DNA of 64,000 nt from Colias croceus (GCF_905220415.1 NC_059556.1:8568501-8632500), one strand, 5' to 3'; positions 12,401 to 25,838 are shown, counted from the first letter of the stretch. Program-made: numbers and translations. Notes: generated by a model from the sequence alone, not told the origin.

Positions 12401-15400
12401 TCAATCACGCGTAAACTACTGAACCAATTTTAATGAAATTTGGTATGGATATATTTTGATACCCAAGAAAGGACATAGGATACTTTGGGAAAATGACGCA
12501 ATCCCGGAAATCCCACGGGAACGGGAACTATGCGGGTTTTCTTTGACTGCGCGGGCGAAGCCGCGGGCGGGAACCTAGTTCACTATAAATGATAGTTATG
12601 GATTTCATAAAATATTCGAACACATTCGATTTTCATTGTGCCGGGATTAAATCATGATTTTAATCCGTAAAATAGCAAGGAAGCAGTTATAATTTACTTC
12701 CTTCGAACTTCCCAGTATTTTCATAAAAGATATATGTCATATTTTAGAAGTCCTAGCTCCAATATTTTAACAAAGGTCTAGCAAAGACAGACGGTAGATT
12801 TTATTATAGATATCTTTCGTACGCAATACTGGGTCAGTGATTCTATTCAAGATGCATTCTTTGTTAATCAAATACCTCTTGTCATTTTAACAAGTAATAT
12901 AAAAATTACATAATATAATTCTGTGATAGTATTTTGTTCTACGAGTATCTACATTGTGATTTTATACGGCTTTAAACATATATAGGATTAGGATTCTATT
13001 ATTGTCTAATTTTGATTTGATTTTGAAATAGTTATTCACACATCTTCAACAACAAAGTCTCAAGCATTTTAATTTCAAAACTCTACATCTAAGATATATT
13101 CCTGCGACATTTTAAAATATACTTTAGGCTGTGTTTTTTATTTTACAACTCAAAACGAACAACCGAACACAAATCGTTATCACGTATCGTATCATAAAAT
13201 ACCAATAAATGACTAAAAATATAACCTAAGTCATCAAACTCATTAATTAATAAATCAATAGAACAAACATTAAATTACAATAAAGGCGTTACATACAAAT
13301 ATATAGGTATAGTGAATAAAGTGAATATAGAGACAATGAAGATAAACCGTCGGTATCTCCTGAGAGACCATCTCGCAAACAGTACCGAATTTATTGCGTT
13401 TACGTGGTTTTCTTTAATATCTTCTTAAATCTTTATCTACTAGATATATTGAAATAAGAAATTAATTCAACGTTTTTGGTGAGAATAAGAAACGAAAAAA
13501 TAAAAGTTAAATAAAGATAGTGCAGATAGAGAGATTTTTATATCATATTATTCTGTTCATTTCATTCTGTTCTTTTTATATCATAGAAATACGTGATATA
13601 TATAATATTATGTAGTAGGTAGTAGACTAAAGGGTTCCAGTATTTGCAATCTTAACAATGTTTTCTTCTATTTTAAAATACTCTGCTAACAAAACCTATC
13701 TGATCCTAAAAATAAATGAGATACCCATCACAAAAATTTGGTCATGTGAAATGATGCGATATCTTTTTTTTACCTACTATTTAAAAAAAAATAAACATTC
13801 CACTCAAATCTTGTTGAAATAATAAACCAAATCACGTGACACATCAAGAAATCTAGCAAATTAAATTAATTGAGTATCAGACTCGTACAAAGGGCTAGTT
13901 TGCATCAATGCGTGTAGTGTGACACTATGTGTCAACTGACGACCTTAATAATTTTATCCGTTGCAATAAAGATGCAGTCTTGAGAACGCGTGGTTTAGAG
14001 TTAAGAAAATATGTGAAAAAAGGGAGGATAATAGATAGAATTATGTAAAAGATCTAGAATGTAACTTTCCTATTTGGCAAATAAAAAAAAAGTTTAAAAT
14101 TCAAAAGTTTAAAATTTCAATAAAAGCGCCTGCATTTTCAATAAAAACGCCCCATTAAAAAAACTTCTAATAAAACTTTCCTAATACACTATATTTTTTT
14201 AAACAAATAATATAGGTAGGTACATTACCTAAGAAATGACCTAAAAATCACATCATTATAATTGCATCTTAATAGATTTCCATGAATGAAACATAGTAAC
14301 CTGATACGTAATTTATGCCATCAATGATCTGTGTCGAATTAATAAAGTCTTCAACGTAAAATATAGTGATGTGCCCTGTCTATCAATAGGAATATGTATT
14401 CAGAAAATACTTGAAATAGACGATAATTAAACAAATGCATTAAGTACCAGAATAAAAAAATTAAAAATAGAAAGCTTAAAACAGAAACCATTTCGAATTA
14501 TCCTGAAAAACTTGATATTTGTCTAATACAAATATAAAATACCTATAAATTATAACATTCCAATTAAACTTCTTTTCATCACACCATTCATTTAAAAATA
14601 TCCTTTAAACAAAAAGTCTGAAAGCTCATATTCCTGTTTCACAATAATTTTCTCTTACAAAGGGGTGGTTATGATTATTAGCTTTTACGACAAGATCAAA
14701 TTATACCGTAGCCTTACTAACAAGCGTAATTAGCAAACAATTTATTGAATAAGCAAGCATTTTTGACGTCACTCCATTATTTTTATGGCTCGAGTTAAGT
14801 TGGTCATAACCTGTACATTAAGTTAATGCATTCATAGCAGTATTTGTAGATGTTGGGTTTATTTATTTATTTATTTATTTATTTATTCAGGGCCACTTAC
14901 AAAACATACACCAATAAAATAACAGATATACAAGATACAAATATATATAGCTAAGTGTTGTTTTACTTAAAAGTTGCCACGGCTTGTTAACGGACAAAAA
15001 TAAAAGAAAAATATACAATTTATTCAAATGACTAAATGACTAAATGACTATTTTGATAATTAACAAAATAAATCTTAGTTAAAAAAAATACATATTTAAT
15101 TTTAATACAACTGCAGACTACATTAAAAATAAAATTCATTAAAATATAAACATTTAAATTCATAAAAACGGGTTTCACGATTATTGTAGTTTTAGTTACC
15201 GAAAAAATCAAGCAATAGAGTGTTGGTTTAGTTTGTAAGTATTACATAGTTTATTTTAGTACATTTATTATTCACAATGATGCAAAATATAAAAAAAACC
15301 CGATGGATTTCAGATATGAAACACAATTTGAGTTACGCAACCCTATTTTGACTTACTAGTTTTATATTTTTATAAAAAAAATCTTAAGAAATAATTTTCC

Positions 15401-18400
15401 AGTAACTATTTGTATGTTATTGAACTCTACAATTGTAAAAATAACAAATTATTACAATCAAATAGATTAAGAATGAATCATACACTAGGGTGGCCATCAA
15501 AAAGAAACCAAAAGTTTAGAAACGGCAATGTATTTTTAAATTAGAAAACGATGATTTCACCCGCCAATTAGCCGGATGATGCAGTGGACAGACAAAATAA
15601 AACAATTAATCACTAACTATTAATAGGGCTTCGCTTTTAACTTTGGTTATTTTATTCGTAATATAATTGAGTATTTATTTAAGATATGCTTAAAGATATG
15701 AAAGTACAGCTGCTTTCTGCAGACTCAGTGACGTCTTAAAGTATTGTGAGGCCTCAGGGCCGGATTTAGGGGAGGGCAACCGGGGCGAAAGCCCCGGGGC
15801 CTCCACAAGCATGGGGCCCCCACAATAGAGACTTCGGAAAAAAAGCTCGAAAGGTTCCGTTCGTTATCACTAAAATTTAGTTCAGATAATTCTTGTTTCC
15901 GATTATATTTATAGATGAATTGGTCACGTAAAAATGATGGCTTAAAATAAATTTATAACGATTTCAAAATTGTTTACAGAATTTGAAGAATCGAGCACGT
16001 TAATTCAGCGTTGTGGATACATTGCTATTGTCCAATATTATAATTACTCATGATACGACTGTATGCAAGACAAAAGTGAGCCCCAGTGCCCTTACAAAAC
16101 TTCACAAATTCCACCTGACTGATCACTCACTTGCTCGTAAATTCGATCAGTGAAACAGATGTGTAATGCATCTGTCCCCTTATTCTACAAGAGGACTCAG
16201 AACATCTTACCCGATACTTGTATGTTAAAAACTACGTGCTTAGGTATCTATTATCAAGCGAAAATTCGTTTTATTGTGCAATTTTGATTATATCAAAGAT
16301 TTTCTTTAAAATATTTTTTTGTTTTCTTACATTTACCATAAGATATATTTTATTAAAATGATTGCTTTTAATATCAATTATTTCATTAGACGAACATTTT
16401 TTATTGAAGTTACATTCAAATTGCTTTTAAGAGTTGAAACGAGTATTAAGTACTTATATTATTTTTATGTATTTCTACAGCGTTTATCAATTGAAATAAT
16501 GTTTTAATTGTTTCGTTTGAATTTATTTAATATTCGCATTCGTATCAGAAAAGGATATCAAACCCTTTTCTAACTCTGACAGCTTCAATCATTTATCATT
16601 TTTATTATAGTCTAAAAATAAGTAAAAGAAAGGTGCTCAATATTTCTCTATCATTTTATAAGGAACTAGAACACTTTGTCTATGAACTTTGTTATTTAAC
16701 ACTGTCTTGTTGTCTATGTTCAATAATATAAAAGGGTAGTTTTACATGTTATCGAACCCAAAGGAAAAGTTAGGAAGATTACAACAATCATCAAAGAGAT
16801 GTGCGTATTATTTTTGAGAAGGTACGTGTATTTTGCACCTTATTCGATACGCTTAGTATCTAATTAAACAGTTTATTTCTGTAACCGTTTGTAAACATTT
16901 AGAACAATAGATACAAATGGTTTTTTCGTCGTCCCATTTCAATATAGACATAGCGAGATCATTTCTTAACATTAAACTTGCTTTCCTCACCGTTTTTCCT
17001 TCTTAGGTCATAATTACCTAGTTCAATTTGGTTATTTTTAAATTACTTTCTCTAACGCGGCGTTTAAAATGCAAATAGCCAATCTTTGAGTACACATGTT
17101 TTGCTTCTGTCGAGTTTTGTGTTATCTGTACTTATTTTTATAATATGGGCTAAAATTTGCATGTCAAAAAAGTTTTGCCATACACGTTAATGACTTGCGG
17201 CAGATATTTTTTGTAATTTACATCTTTTGAGTTTATTTAAAAACGTGTGTTATCTTATTATATTTAACCTACCAATTAGATTTAATAAATGCTTACCAAC
17301 AAAAAAAAAGTTTTATCTAGGGTTTACACAGCAAGATGACAACGATCTCTACATTATAGTATCAGCAAGCTGCAAGAGCAACCGAAAGGTTTTTTTCTGA
17401 CTTAATGTGTGCTCAAGTAAATCGACAATTAGCGTTATAAGTGGTCATATAATCAACATTGCAAATGTAGCTAAAAGCACTAACTAAGAACGCTTAATAT
17501 CTCATAATTCTGGTCGGGCATAATTAACTAGTGCCAGTCTCATTTGCGTCAAAGCGTCCAGAAATATGATTAGAGAAGCGCGCCAAAAGTGACAGTTGAC
17601 AGTTAGCGCCGCCATGATGGATAGTGATGGCAATTATGCGACAACACGAATTCGTTCAGTTTTACTAATTACGATTCTGTGACTGTGTTGCCAAATAAAT
17701 ATGCTAATTGTCTCATAAATTACAATGAAAATTTGTCCAACGCAACAATATTAAAGAAAATTTGTAATGGTACTCTAGAATAAGAATGTTCACGTTGAAC
17801 GTATTATCTAATGTATGAAAGTGTTGTATTTTATTTGTGTTATATATCAACGTGTACGTGATCTACATACGTTTGTATATCCCCTATAAATTATTACCTA
17901 TATGTTTAACAATATGTTATTCATCTTAAATTATCCATTAGGGTAAAACGGGTAAAACAATACGTTACATATAACATAGCTACGTGCTCTAAAACACGTC
18001 GCTTACAACAAAAGACTATTATCATAACAATTCGTATGATCAAAGCATTATTTTCTTGATCTACAAAAGGTTACTGTAACATGAGTATTGCCATTTTCTT
18101 CGTTATTTGAAACTGGGAAACCGTAAACGTAATAAGATTATTTTTATGACAGATATTCTTATATTTCCTCTATGTTAAATGATATCGTACACCTGTTATA
18201 ATTACATACATACATACATAATTTTAAGATATTATTTAGTTGACTTTGATCATAATAGAGAGTAGCTTAGTGGTTAGGACTTCGGACTTCAATCAAAAAG
18301 TCGGATTTCATTGATTTTTATGCACAGTATATCTACTGTATATATTTTCAGAAAGTTTATGTATTTTTTTTAAGTCATTAACTATTTTGCAATAGCTCTA

Positions 18401-21400
18401 GACATTTCACGTTGTAAGCTTTTCGTACCCAAACTTTATTTTATTGTTTTCTATGTTATATATTCGATTGAAATTAATATCGAAATAGTAAGTTTGCAAT
18501 GAAATCTCATTGGTAAAAGAAAACATATGTATTGTGTCCTTTGGGAATTCTCGAACAACGTAAATATTAAAAAGCAATAAATGGCTGTTTGCTTCGTTTC
18601 TTTACATGGGGTCAATTTCATTTCTTTCTTTTTAAATAACAAGTAACTAAGATTAGTTTTAATGTCCCTCATGTCAAATACATGTACTAGTAGTAAGTAC
18701 AAAAGGATTTTTTAATCATAGTAACGTTTTACATTAGAATAATGATATAATAAATATATAAAAAATACCAAATATATAGCACAATTCAGATCTGCTGTTT
18801 TATAACTTTAAAAACATCATAATTATTAAAGGCTGTAATTTCATTGAGAGAATTTGGCAAGAAATTCCGCAAGTTTGACAGACGTATTTTACAACTGTAC
18901 GATATTAAAGGGTTAGAATGTTTCAAATATTACATCTCTATAGAAACTAGGAAGTTTCCTATAAGCTACAGTTGTTCTTGCGATTTAAATAGATGATTTT
19001 TATTTTGAAAAAGAAAGCTAAAGCATGAGTTCAAAGGCTCAAGATGGATAATAATATTATTATTAAGTAATTCAAATTCATTTTCGCGAAAAATACGTTA
19101 TCGATGCTACAACAAATTCTTATAAGAATGTAGATATACCTAGAAAAATGTTCAAATGAAAAATACCACATTATAATAATTTGAATTTGAGTATCTTTTA
19201 TACATATATTTTTATCTATCTAAGTATCTATCTATACTTTATCTAATCCATCTAGTACACTTTATATAGTTTCCATAATATCATAGCATATACAATTATT
19301 TGTCTCTCAACATCCTCTCTCAACTCCTTCCAAACAAAAACACATTTAAACGATTAAAGTAAAATGGCGCCTTATCAAATGTCCCCTTAAATTAAAATCC
19401 GCATTTTCTCGAGACATTTAGAAATTCACCTGTTGAGAACTGAGATTTAATTTATATTTCTGGTCTTTGGGTAAATGGACAATGCTTGCATTCCTCGCAT
19501 TCCGAAACTTTGCTTTAAAATTGTTTTCGTTACTTGTAACGGGAATTAGAAAAGAGGTGATTATTAATTTAGGCGTTTTACCGGTTTTCACTAGATATAG
19601 GTATCTGTAATAAGTCCATAGAGTTTTAAAGCCTTAGAATAGTGTCAGTTTTCATATTATGTTTCAACTTAAAAAAATAATTAAAATAAATCGTTATTTT
19701 TAAAAGACAGTACAACGGACGTCTGACAAAAAAGGGTTAAAAGACGTGCTGACGTTCCTTATTTAGCTATAAATTGCTTTCGTCTTAAAAATCATCAATA
19801 ACTCAACAATTTCCAAACAAAAACGAAAGAACCTTTAAAAATATATATTTCTAAGAGGCGGTCGCATTTCGGCTGAGTTATAATATACAAAAGTTAATAT
19901 ATATTGATCGCATAAAAGGACCTCAAAGTATTGTAGTTGGAACGCAATATGTTATGGTATGATGTCAAATATTTTCGAAATAAGCGAACATGTGTGAGGG
20001 AAAATACCTGATCCGTGAATGGACAGAGATATTTGACAATCTTATATTGCAATGTGCTTTATTTCCAAGAATATAGCTTTTATAAGGAAACAATTAGATA
20101 ATAGAAAAAGCCGTCCCGTAAACCTACACAAAGTTCTGAATGATCGTCGTATATTAAAGTGGCATCTATACTCTTATTTGTTTGAACGCGCTAATCTCAG
20201 GAACTTCTTGGTCCAATTTGAAAAATTCTTTCGGTGTTAGTTAGCCTATTTATCGAGGAAGGATAAAGCCTAGAGGCTACCTATATATCATCACGCTTAG
20301 ACTAATAGGAGCGGAGCAATGCGGGTAAAACTGTGTTTTAAGTTTGAAATATAATAACATAATATATGGAACAGAAGTAGAAGTAGTAAATTTGTTATGA
20401 GTTGAATATGTTTTTGCAGTAAACTAAGATGTAACTATATTAATATTTTAAGTTATATTCATAAACGTTAATGACTTACTGAATAATATTATAATTTGTA
20501 ATTATTTATCTGAATATAAACCACGATAATTTCATTCAAACCAACGTGTAATTAAATGTTCAATCGAATTCATTAACAGTAATAAATAGGGTTTAAGAAA
20601 GAAATGAAAAGAGGTGATTCGAGGAAAAATGTTGAAATTATATTTTCTTTTAAAATCGTAATTATAATTTTTATTGCCTTGTATAAGTGTCAAGATGTCA
20701 CGTTCTTTGAATGGAGGAAATTAAACAAAAACAGTGTTTTCTTGTTTATAGAAGGGCCCATTTTGGCATCAATTACTTTTTTGTTCGCAAGAGTGGACAA
20801 GAAACACGAGTGAGGGAACTTTTGTCACCTACCCTCCAATTGGATAAATTAGTAGAGATTTAAAAGATACCTACGTTTGCAAGTTGTAGTTATATTTAAA
20901 TTGTTAAGAAAAGTATAATATACTAAAAAAAAATGTTGTGTGGTTTTATGAAACCACGGTAAAAGTGAAACTTTTTTTCACAAAAAAATTCAAAAATTCA
21001 AAATTAAAAATTCTCGTATTTGTACGATAATTATCGTACGTATCGTGCGTCACTCGACATGCGCTACACAGACCAAAAAGTTTGAGACGATGTAATAAAA
21101 GTTTCACTTTAAAATTGTACTCTAGTACGTACGTTCGTATAGTTTTAAATGAATTGTACTTACATCATCAATGTAAGTAATTTTAAAGTTGTTTAAATCT
21201 TTTGAAAACAAAATAAAGGGTTTTGTATAAAATTAATGAAAGTATTACAATTATTTTTCTGCCTAAACAAGATAGGAATCTTTCCGCTTCCTCTCAAAGA
21301 AAGTTGAGCTTGATTATGTTGCGTTAATATTTGCTTATTTAAAATTAAATACAATACTTGAGTAAGATTATTTCCAAGTGAATTATTCAGATTATGCTCT

Positions 21401-21563
21401 GAACTTGAAACTTGTTTCTTTCGGCGGAAAAAAATACTTATTTACGTATATATTTAAAAAAAATATCGAAACAAACTTTAAACTAAACCCTAAACTTACA
21501 AAATATTATTCAATAAATTTTGTTCACAAAAAAAAATCGTAAAAGTACATACCCGAAAGCCAT
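4280..21563 (-). CDS. Ms: Myosuppressin preprohormone (complete, three coding exons)
   Basis: Encodes a 98-residue secreted neuropeptide precursor, the FMRFamide-related myosuppressin that inhibits visceral muscle and modulates feeding and neurosecretion. Exons on the minus strand are 21563-21553 (ATGGCTTTCGG, donor gtatgt), 5069-4876 (acceptor ccacag, donor gtaggc) and 4371-4280 (acceptor ccag, TGA stop). Phases 2 and 1 match exactly across both junctions. The product begins MAFGISEVSRVAVW, followed by a hydrophobic signal core CVLLWC. It continues through PAQLCAAAAEDDPRAARFC to the dibasic KR. Then comes QDVVHSFLRF, a Gly amide donor and an RRR cleavage site. The peptide matches lepidopteran pQDVVHSFLRF-amide and identifies the gene. 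Exons 2 and 3 are certain. The four-residue first exon, about 16.5 kb upstream, rests on promoter architecture, ATG, donor and phase. An ORF extension from 5302 is the alternative start and lacks a signal peptide at its N-terminus. Confidence 0.85.
5043..5308. repeat. Tandem copies of the Ms exon-2 acceptor region
   Basis: A ~64-bp unit spanning the Ms exon-2 5' end and its 3' splice site (on the plus strand tacccgg, then cactgattctg) recurs at 5043-5072 (the functional one), 5108-5138, 5171-5196 and, more degraded, 5281-5308. The first two copies also share about 35 bp of flank with the sequence ataaatataaagttacat. On the minus strand each good copy offers a [ct]c[ag]cag|AATCAGTG acceptor, so decoy acceptors precede the real one. 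Confidence 0.8.
6092..6249 (+). repeat. Interspersed repeat, family A
   Basis: Same core and 3' end as the copy at 1438-1605, with a ~10-bp internal deletion after the cgcaaaatg motif. It lies in Ms intron 1. Confidence 0.7.
6330..6806 (+). repeat. Interspersed repeat, family B, with TGTC microsatellite
   Basis: Begins in a tataataaatctgtagaag motif and contains a (tgtc)n run near 6451-6484. A ggttcgatttcgatgaaact segment follows, and it ends gcggacggagtcgcgggcgg followed by aagctagt. It is longer than other family members and fits a 5'-truncated non-LTR retrotransposon tail. Confidence 0.65.
12348..12580 (+). repeat. Interspersed repeat, family B
   Basis: Starts taatattataattgcgaaaa, has a (tctg)n run near 12377-12398 and the phrase ctactgaaccaattttaatg. 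It ends gcgggcgaagccgcgggcgg followed by gaacctagtt. It lies in Ms intron 1. Confidence 0.7.
14856..15000 (-). repeat. Possible LINE 3'-tail fragment with ATTT run
   Basis: A (ttta)n tract at about 14858-14888 is followed by cagggccacttacaaaacat and a short gttgccacggc motif. This resembles the layout of the tail fragments at 23240 and 24405. No coding remnant is visible, so the family is only a guess. Confidence 0.35.
15747..15850 (+). mobile_element. hAT-like terminal sequence (one end only)
   Basis: A GC-rich block begins cagggccggatttaggggag and continues with ccggggcctccacaagc in AT-rich surroundings. Termini of the form CAGGG...GGATTTA are common in hAT-superfamily elements. I could not find the matching inverted end, so this is either a solo or fragmented end or the element is longer than I traced. 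Confidence 0.4.
18257..18370 (+). repeat. Truncated tRNA-derived SINE
   Basis: The stretch gtagcttagtggttaggact followed by tcggacttcaatc is a tRNA-type A-box and anticodon-arm remnant, as found in many lepidopteran SINE heads. The expected B-box region (gtcggatttcattg) is degraded, so it is not a functional tRNA gene. Confidence 0.5.
20171..20333 (+). repeat. Interspersed repeat, family C (5'-truncated)
   Basis: Contains tgaacgcgctaatctcagga, ggtgttagttagcctattta and ggagcggagcaatgcgggta, the diagnostic blocks of a family with seven copies in this window (see 24028). It lacks the gctgaagagtttgttt start. Confidence 0.7.
20939..21112. mobile_element. MITE-like element with aagtgaaactttt termini
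   Basis: Inverted ends ggtaaaagtgaaactttttt and ataaaagtttcacttt enclose about 170 bp with no ORF. Inside is cgataattatcg, and also gtcactcgacatgcgc. It resembles the elements at 33663 and 51798 in having gtgaaactt termini, but the interiors differ. Confidence 0.5.
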
Positions 21564-21625
21564 TGCTACGATAGTTCTACGGCGGCGTGTGATGCTACGA
21601 ATGCTGCGTAGAGCGGTCTACGAGC

Positions 21626-21632
21626 ATTTATA
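21626..21632 (-). promoter_or_regulatory. TATA box of the myosuppressin gene
   Basis: TATAAAT on the minus strand, about 63 bp upstream of the inferred Ms ATG at 21563-21561. This implies a transcription start near 21600 and a ~35-nt 5' leader. The surrounding ~120 bp is GC-rich compared with the rest of the region, typical of a focused insect promoter. Confidence 0.65.
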
Positions 21633-23239
21633 TCTGGGAGGGTCCGCCCCACGCGCCGCCCAGTACGCTGTACTTACCATACAGCCGTACATACTTACAT
21701 ATTGTTACAAGGCTTTTTCCTCGTAATCAAAAGAGTCAACACGTTTTAAATGTCAGTTGCTTACAGTAGAGATAGAGATGGTAATTTGAGGAGATCAATT
21801 CAATTTTTAATAGTTTTTTACCTTGAAAGTGATTGGCAAATAGGCTTTGTAGAACTCAGTTGAATGTTCTAGTTTGGTCTATTTTTATATAGTATTCATC
21901 AATGTCTTTTTCCGGATTCAGGCTATTTATAAATATTTGTAGCATTTGTAGCAGATCGATTTTAAAATAATTAGTAGGTATATTTCAACTTATAATTTTA
22001 GCTTTCAGCTTACTTTATTATCTAGTAATATTATATATTTTTTATGAAGTACCATAAAAGTGGGAGTGAATTTTCATTCTTATAATAATTAACAAAACTT
22101 CTGGATTTAAAAGAATTAACCGTCTGTTTTACTGAAAGAATTAAAAGTCAAAGCTAAGAACTATGAAAACTATAAAATTTTTATGTTGATTCGAGTTTAG
22201 TTTAAATTTATCGTTAAATGAAGAAATTCTTCCAAAGTTTATGGCGAAATTGGCGCTTGAGAGGTTCGTACGTAACTTACTTAAGTTGGCAGTTTCGGGA
22301 ACAAATTCTAATTATAATTGTTAATAATTTATGTATAATACTTACTTTAAAACTAAAATCGTTTTACTTTTTCAATTCAACGTCTTTGTTTCGTTTCAAA
22401 ATTTAATATGTCGACTTCAAATTGCAGTAAATTGTAACGAAATCGAAAAATTATGAAATATTTAATTTAAAAAAATACTGATATTTTTAAGTATTTAAAA
22501 ACAATAATCTTCATGTAGGGTACTATTAACTTAGCTTATGTTACTACCACAATATATTTTAAGGTCAATCTAAATCCTATAACTAATCTAAACTTTCCTT
22601 TTATTCCGAGCTTTTACAGAATAAACACAAAAAAGCAATTACAAAGGAAAACACTTTGAATAATTTTAGGACAAATTATTAAATTAACCTACTTGTCCTA
22701 ACAAAAATAAGTTCACGTCAGCATTAGCTAACTTAAACGTAAAGATAACATGTGACGAAATTCCACAGTTTAACAATTTGGCCAAACACAAAAATTGAAA
22801 GCGCTGAAATTGTATGTTTAAAACACTAAATAATTTCTGCAAGGCTTGAATTTATCTTTTATTTTTTCGTATTTTCCTTAGAAGACATTTGGAGGTGATT
22901 GGAGTTTGATTACTTTTATTTTATTATGAGAGTTAGAACAATGTTGAAAAAAACTTTTTCTACATCCTTTATTTTAATATATTTAAAATGAGATTCACAT
23001 ATTTCAAAGATTAAAAAGGATTTGATACAATTCTGTCTATTTACAAAATAGACAAAATATCACGTCGCGTCGGTTATACGTGACACCAGCATGTGATGCC
23101 AACAAGCGCATTGTAATTAGGTAATTTTATTAAAACACTTTTTCGAATTCAAAAATAAATTTCATTAGTTAGTTATTAATAATGCTATTATGTTTCTGAT
23201 ATTTTATTATAATTGGTTATTTTATACCAATTAAACGCC

Positions 23240-23400
23240 ATATTTATTTATTTATTTTTTATTTATTTATGCTTTATTGCTCAAGATAAATTACAAATTG
23301 AGACAACCTAGGATACATTATAACAAACGGCGGCCTTATCGCTAAAATAGCGATTTCTTCCAGGTTGTACACAGAGAAATTGAGTAAAGGATAGGATATT
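23240..23400 (-). repeat. LINE 3'-end fragment
   Basis: On the plus strand a (ttta)n run is followed by aacggcggccttatcgctaa and cttccaggttgtac. This is the reverse complement of a common lepidopteran non-LTR tail, in which gataaggccgcc lies near the 3' end. The opposite-strand counterpart is at 24405. Confidence 0.5.
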
Positions 23401-23781
23401 CATTATTCCCACATTATTATATTTAATAGATATAATATATTAAAATCGAAGTTCTAGCTTTTTCATGATTTCAATCGTTTAAGTAAAAGTTTAGGTATAC
23501 AAATATACCTTACTTAGTTCTACAAACCCTAAGAGTTATATTGCTACCAAACGTATACCAACATCTATAATTTCAAAAGAAAACGTTACACATCAGCCCT
23601 TAAACAGTTAGCAAGTTAGGGCATTTCACATTCCACAGGTGCCGCGACCCTTATAATTTAGTTACAGCCCTTCATCGCACATCGCTATGTTACTTACTAT
23701 TTTGTTACGAAAATTCCGTTTTTATTATTCTACTGTTTATGTAGAACTATTTTATGTGTCATCTGCACATAGTATTAATCC

Positions 23782-24000
23782 TACATATATTATAAATGCG
23801 AAAGTTTGTATGGATGTATGGATGTTTGTTACTCTTTCACGTAAAAACTACTGAACCGATTACAATGAAATTTAGCACACATATAGACGGTAACTTGGAT
23901 TAACACATAGGATAGTTTTTATCCCGTAAATTCCACGGGAACGAGAACTATGCGGGTTTTCCTTTGCAAACGCGGGCAAAGCCGCGGGCGGAAATCTAGT
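23782..24000 (+). repeat. Interspersed repeat, family B
   Basis: Begins tacatatattataaatgcga and carries actactgaaccgattacaat and ggatagtttttatcccg. It ends gcgggcaaagccgcgggcgg followed by aaatctagt. A close relative is at 30884-31108. Confidence 0.75.
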
Positions 24001-24027
24001 TCCTTCATAAACCATAATCTTTAATTA

Positions 24028-24213
24028 ATATTATAAAGCTGAAGAGTTTGTTCGTTTACTTGAACGCGCTAATCTCAGGAACTACGAGTCTGATTCGAAA
24101 AATTTCTTCACTGTTAGATAGTCCATTTATTGAGGAAAGTAGGCTACACCTATTATATCATCTAAGACCAATGCGAGCGGAGCAATGCGGGTAAAAGCGT
24201 GGGCGCAGCTAGT
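24028..24213 (+). repeat. Interspersed repeat, family C
   Basis: Begins attataaagctgaagagttt, has ttgaacgcgctaatctcagg and gttagatagtccatttattg, and ends with a cagctagt variant. Related copies lie at 20171, 32927, 41383, 49724, 50432 (minus) and 55145. The constant 3' end suggests a SINE or truncated LINE. Confidence 0.75.
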
Positions 24214-24404
24214 AATATTATAATTAAGAATTACGGCAGTACACCATCATTGTATCATATATTATGTATGTATGTATGTGATTATTATATTCTATACGTA
24301 TATAATATTTATGTATATGTGTTACTATATATTTTATTATTTAAATATTTACAACTGATGTTAATTATTGGCTCACACTACCGAAGTTATTATATTTTTA
24401 TCCT

Positions 24405-24535
24405 CTACCCGACGGTTGCCTGGAAGAAATGACTTATAGCCATAAGGCCGCCCACTGTATGCCGATTGTATCTTTTACTTTGTGTCGTCTTCATTTTGTA
24501 TTTCCTATACAGTGAAGAATAAATAAAAAAAACAT
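24405..24535 (+). repeat. LINE 3'-end fragment
   Basis: Contains gttgcctggaagaaatgact, cataaggccgcccactgtat and a terminal aataaataaaaa tract, as expected for a 5'-truncated Jockey- or CR1-like non-LTR tail. The clade cannot be fixed without coding sequence. Confidence 0.5.
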
Positions 24536-25838
24536 TAATTGATAGTTACATATTTGGAATGAAAATAACTGAACACCAAAGTCGAACGTAGGCTGCTTTT
24601 CTTTCAATCGACCCCTTCTTTTTTCACTGAAACTGGCATAATAAGTAATAATATATTTTATGGAATGGGATAAAGTACATACTTACTTACCTATTTTGTA
24701 GCGAAACATAACTGCAATAAAATAAAACTTAAAACTATTTTTATTTACCTCAAAGAAGAAGCATCCTACTGTGATTTCGCAGGTATCATATATTTTAAGG
24801 CTGCTTTTAAGATAGGTAGTCATAAATAACTCTAATAACAACCAATCTATTTTATTTTTAATTTATTGTTTAGAAACATCAATAAGAAACAAAGACAAAA
24901 CTAATCTGAACGACTACTTAAATATATTTATAAACTATAAAGTAATACACATAGCACATTAAATTAATATAATTTAAACTATAATCCCGTAACGATAAAG
25001 CGTTTCGATAATGATTTACGTTTAACATAAATGTCGTAATCATAATAAAATATGTTACAGAGAAGTATTGTGAAACAACTGTAACAAATTTTTACTTGAT
25101 TAAAAACAAATCAACTTATGAAATTTAGAAAATTTGTTTTTACATAACATTCAGTGTACAACTTCGTTGGTGTGCAGTTGACGCAATAACGTCTTCTGCA
25201 TACGAAATTAAATTCTCTATTTTACCTCTCAAAGGCAAAAAGTACCCAAATTTCTTTATAGTGACTATTTCTTTACAATTTTTTTTGACCAGAATATAAT
25301 TATTCTGAGTGTAAGCACTTACAAATCTTCAGATTTAGGTAAGAGTTAGAACAAACTAACAACTGGACAAATGTTATGAATTTTGCTGTCCATGACAAAC
25401 TAATAAGTTAAATATATAAAATGTTAATAATTGTATTCATTGTTGGATACATAAAGAGGCAAATAAAGTATTGTTACTTTTGCATTTACAATATTATATA
25501 TAATATAAGGAATCTGAGAGCAGATATTCATATACCTAGGTACCTACTTTATATAGAAAAGGTTTCGTCTAAAAAGGGTGAGGAGTAGGATGACACATTC
25601 CGCTATAAAAATAACCCTCAGCAGTGCCAACTATTATTAAAAATAGGGAAGTTAGGCGATACTCAATTACAAAAACTAACTTTTACACCGGAATTGGTTG
25701 ACATTTATAGCCGGTTTCACAACTTCCGGATATGTTCTGTTTAGCGTATGTCAGTTAAAATTATAAAATATAATGCATGTGTATGCTTTTCAGCAGTTTA
25801 GGGTTTAAACTTAAAATGATTCTTCATTATATGCCTTA

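Larger units (their letters stand above)
5310..21552. other. Long Ms intron 1, AT-rich, no other gene seen
   Basis: Stretch between Ms exon 2 and the inferred first exon. It contains family A and B repeats, a truncated tRNA-derived SINE, one hAT-like terminus, a LINE tail fragment and a short hairpin, each listed separately. Open frames here are short, low in GC and show no recognisable motif. One stretch, 8360-8555, is slightly richer in GC, with a minus-strand frame of 65 residues that I do not recognise. Confidence 0.6.
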
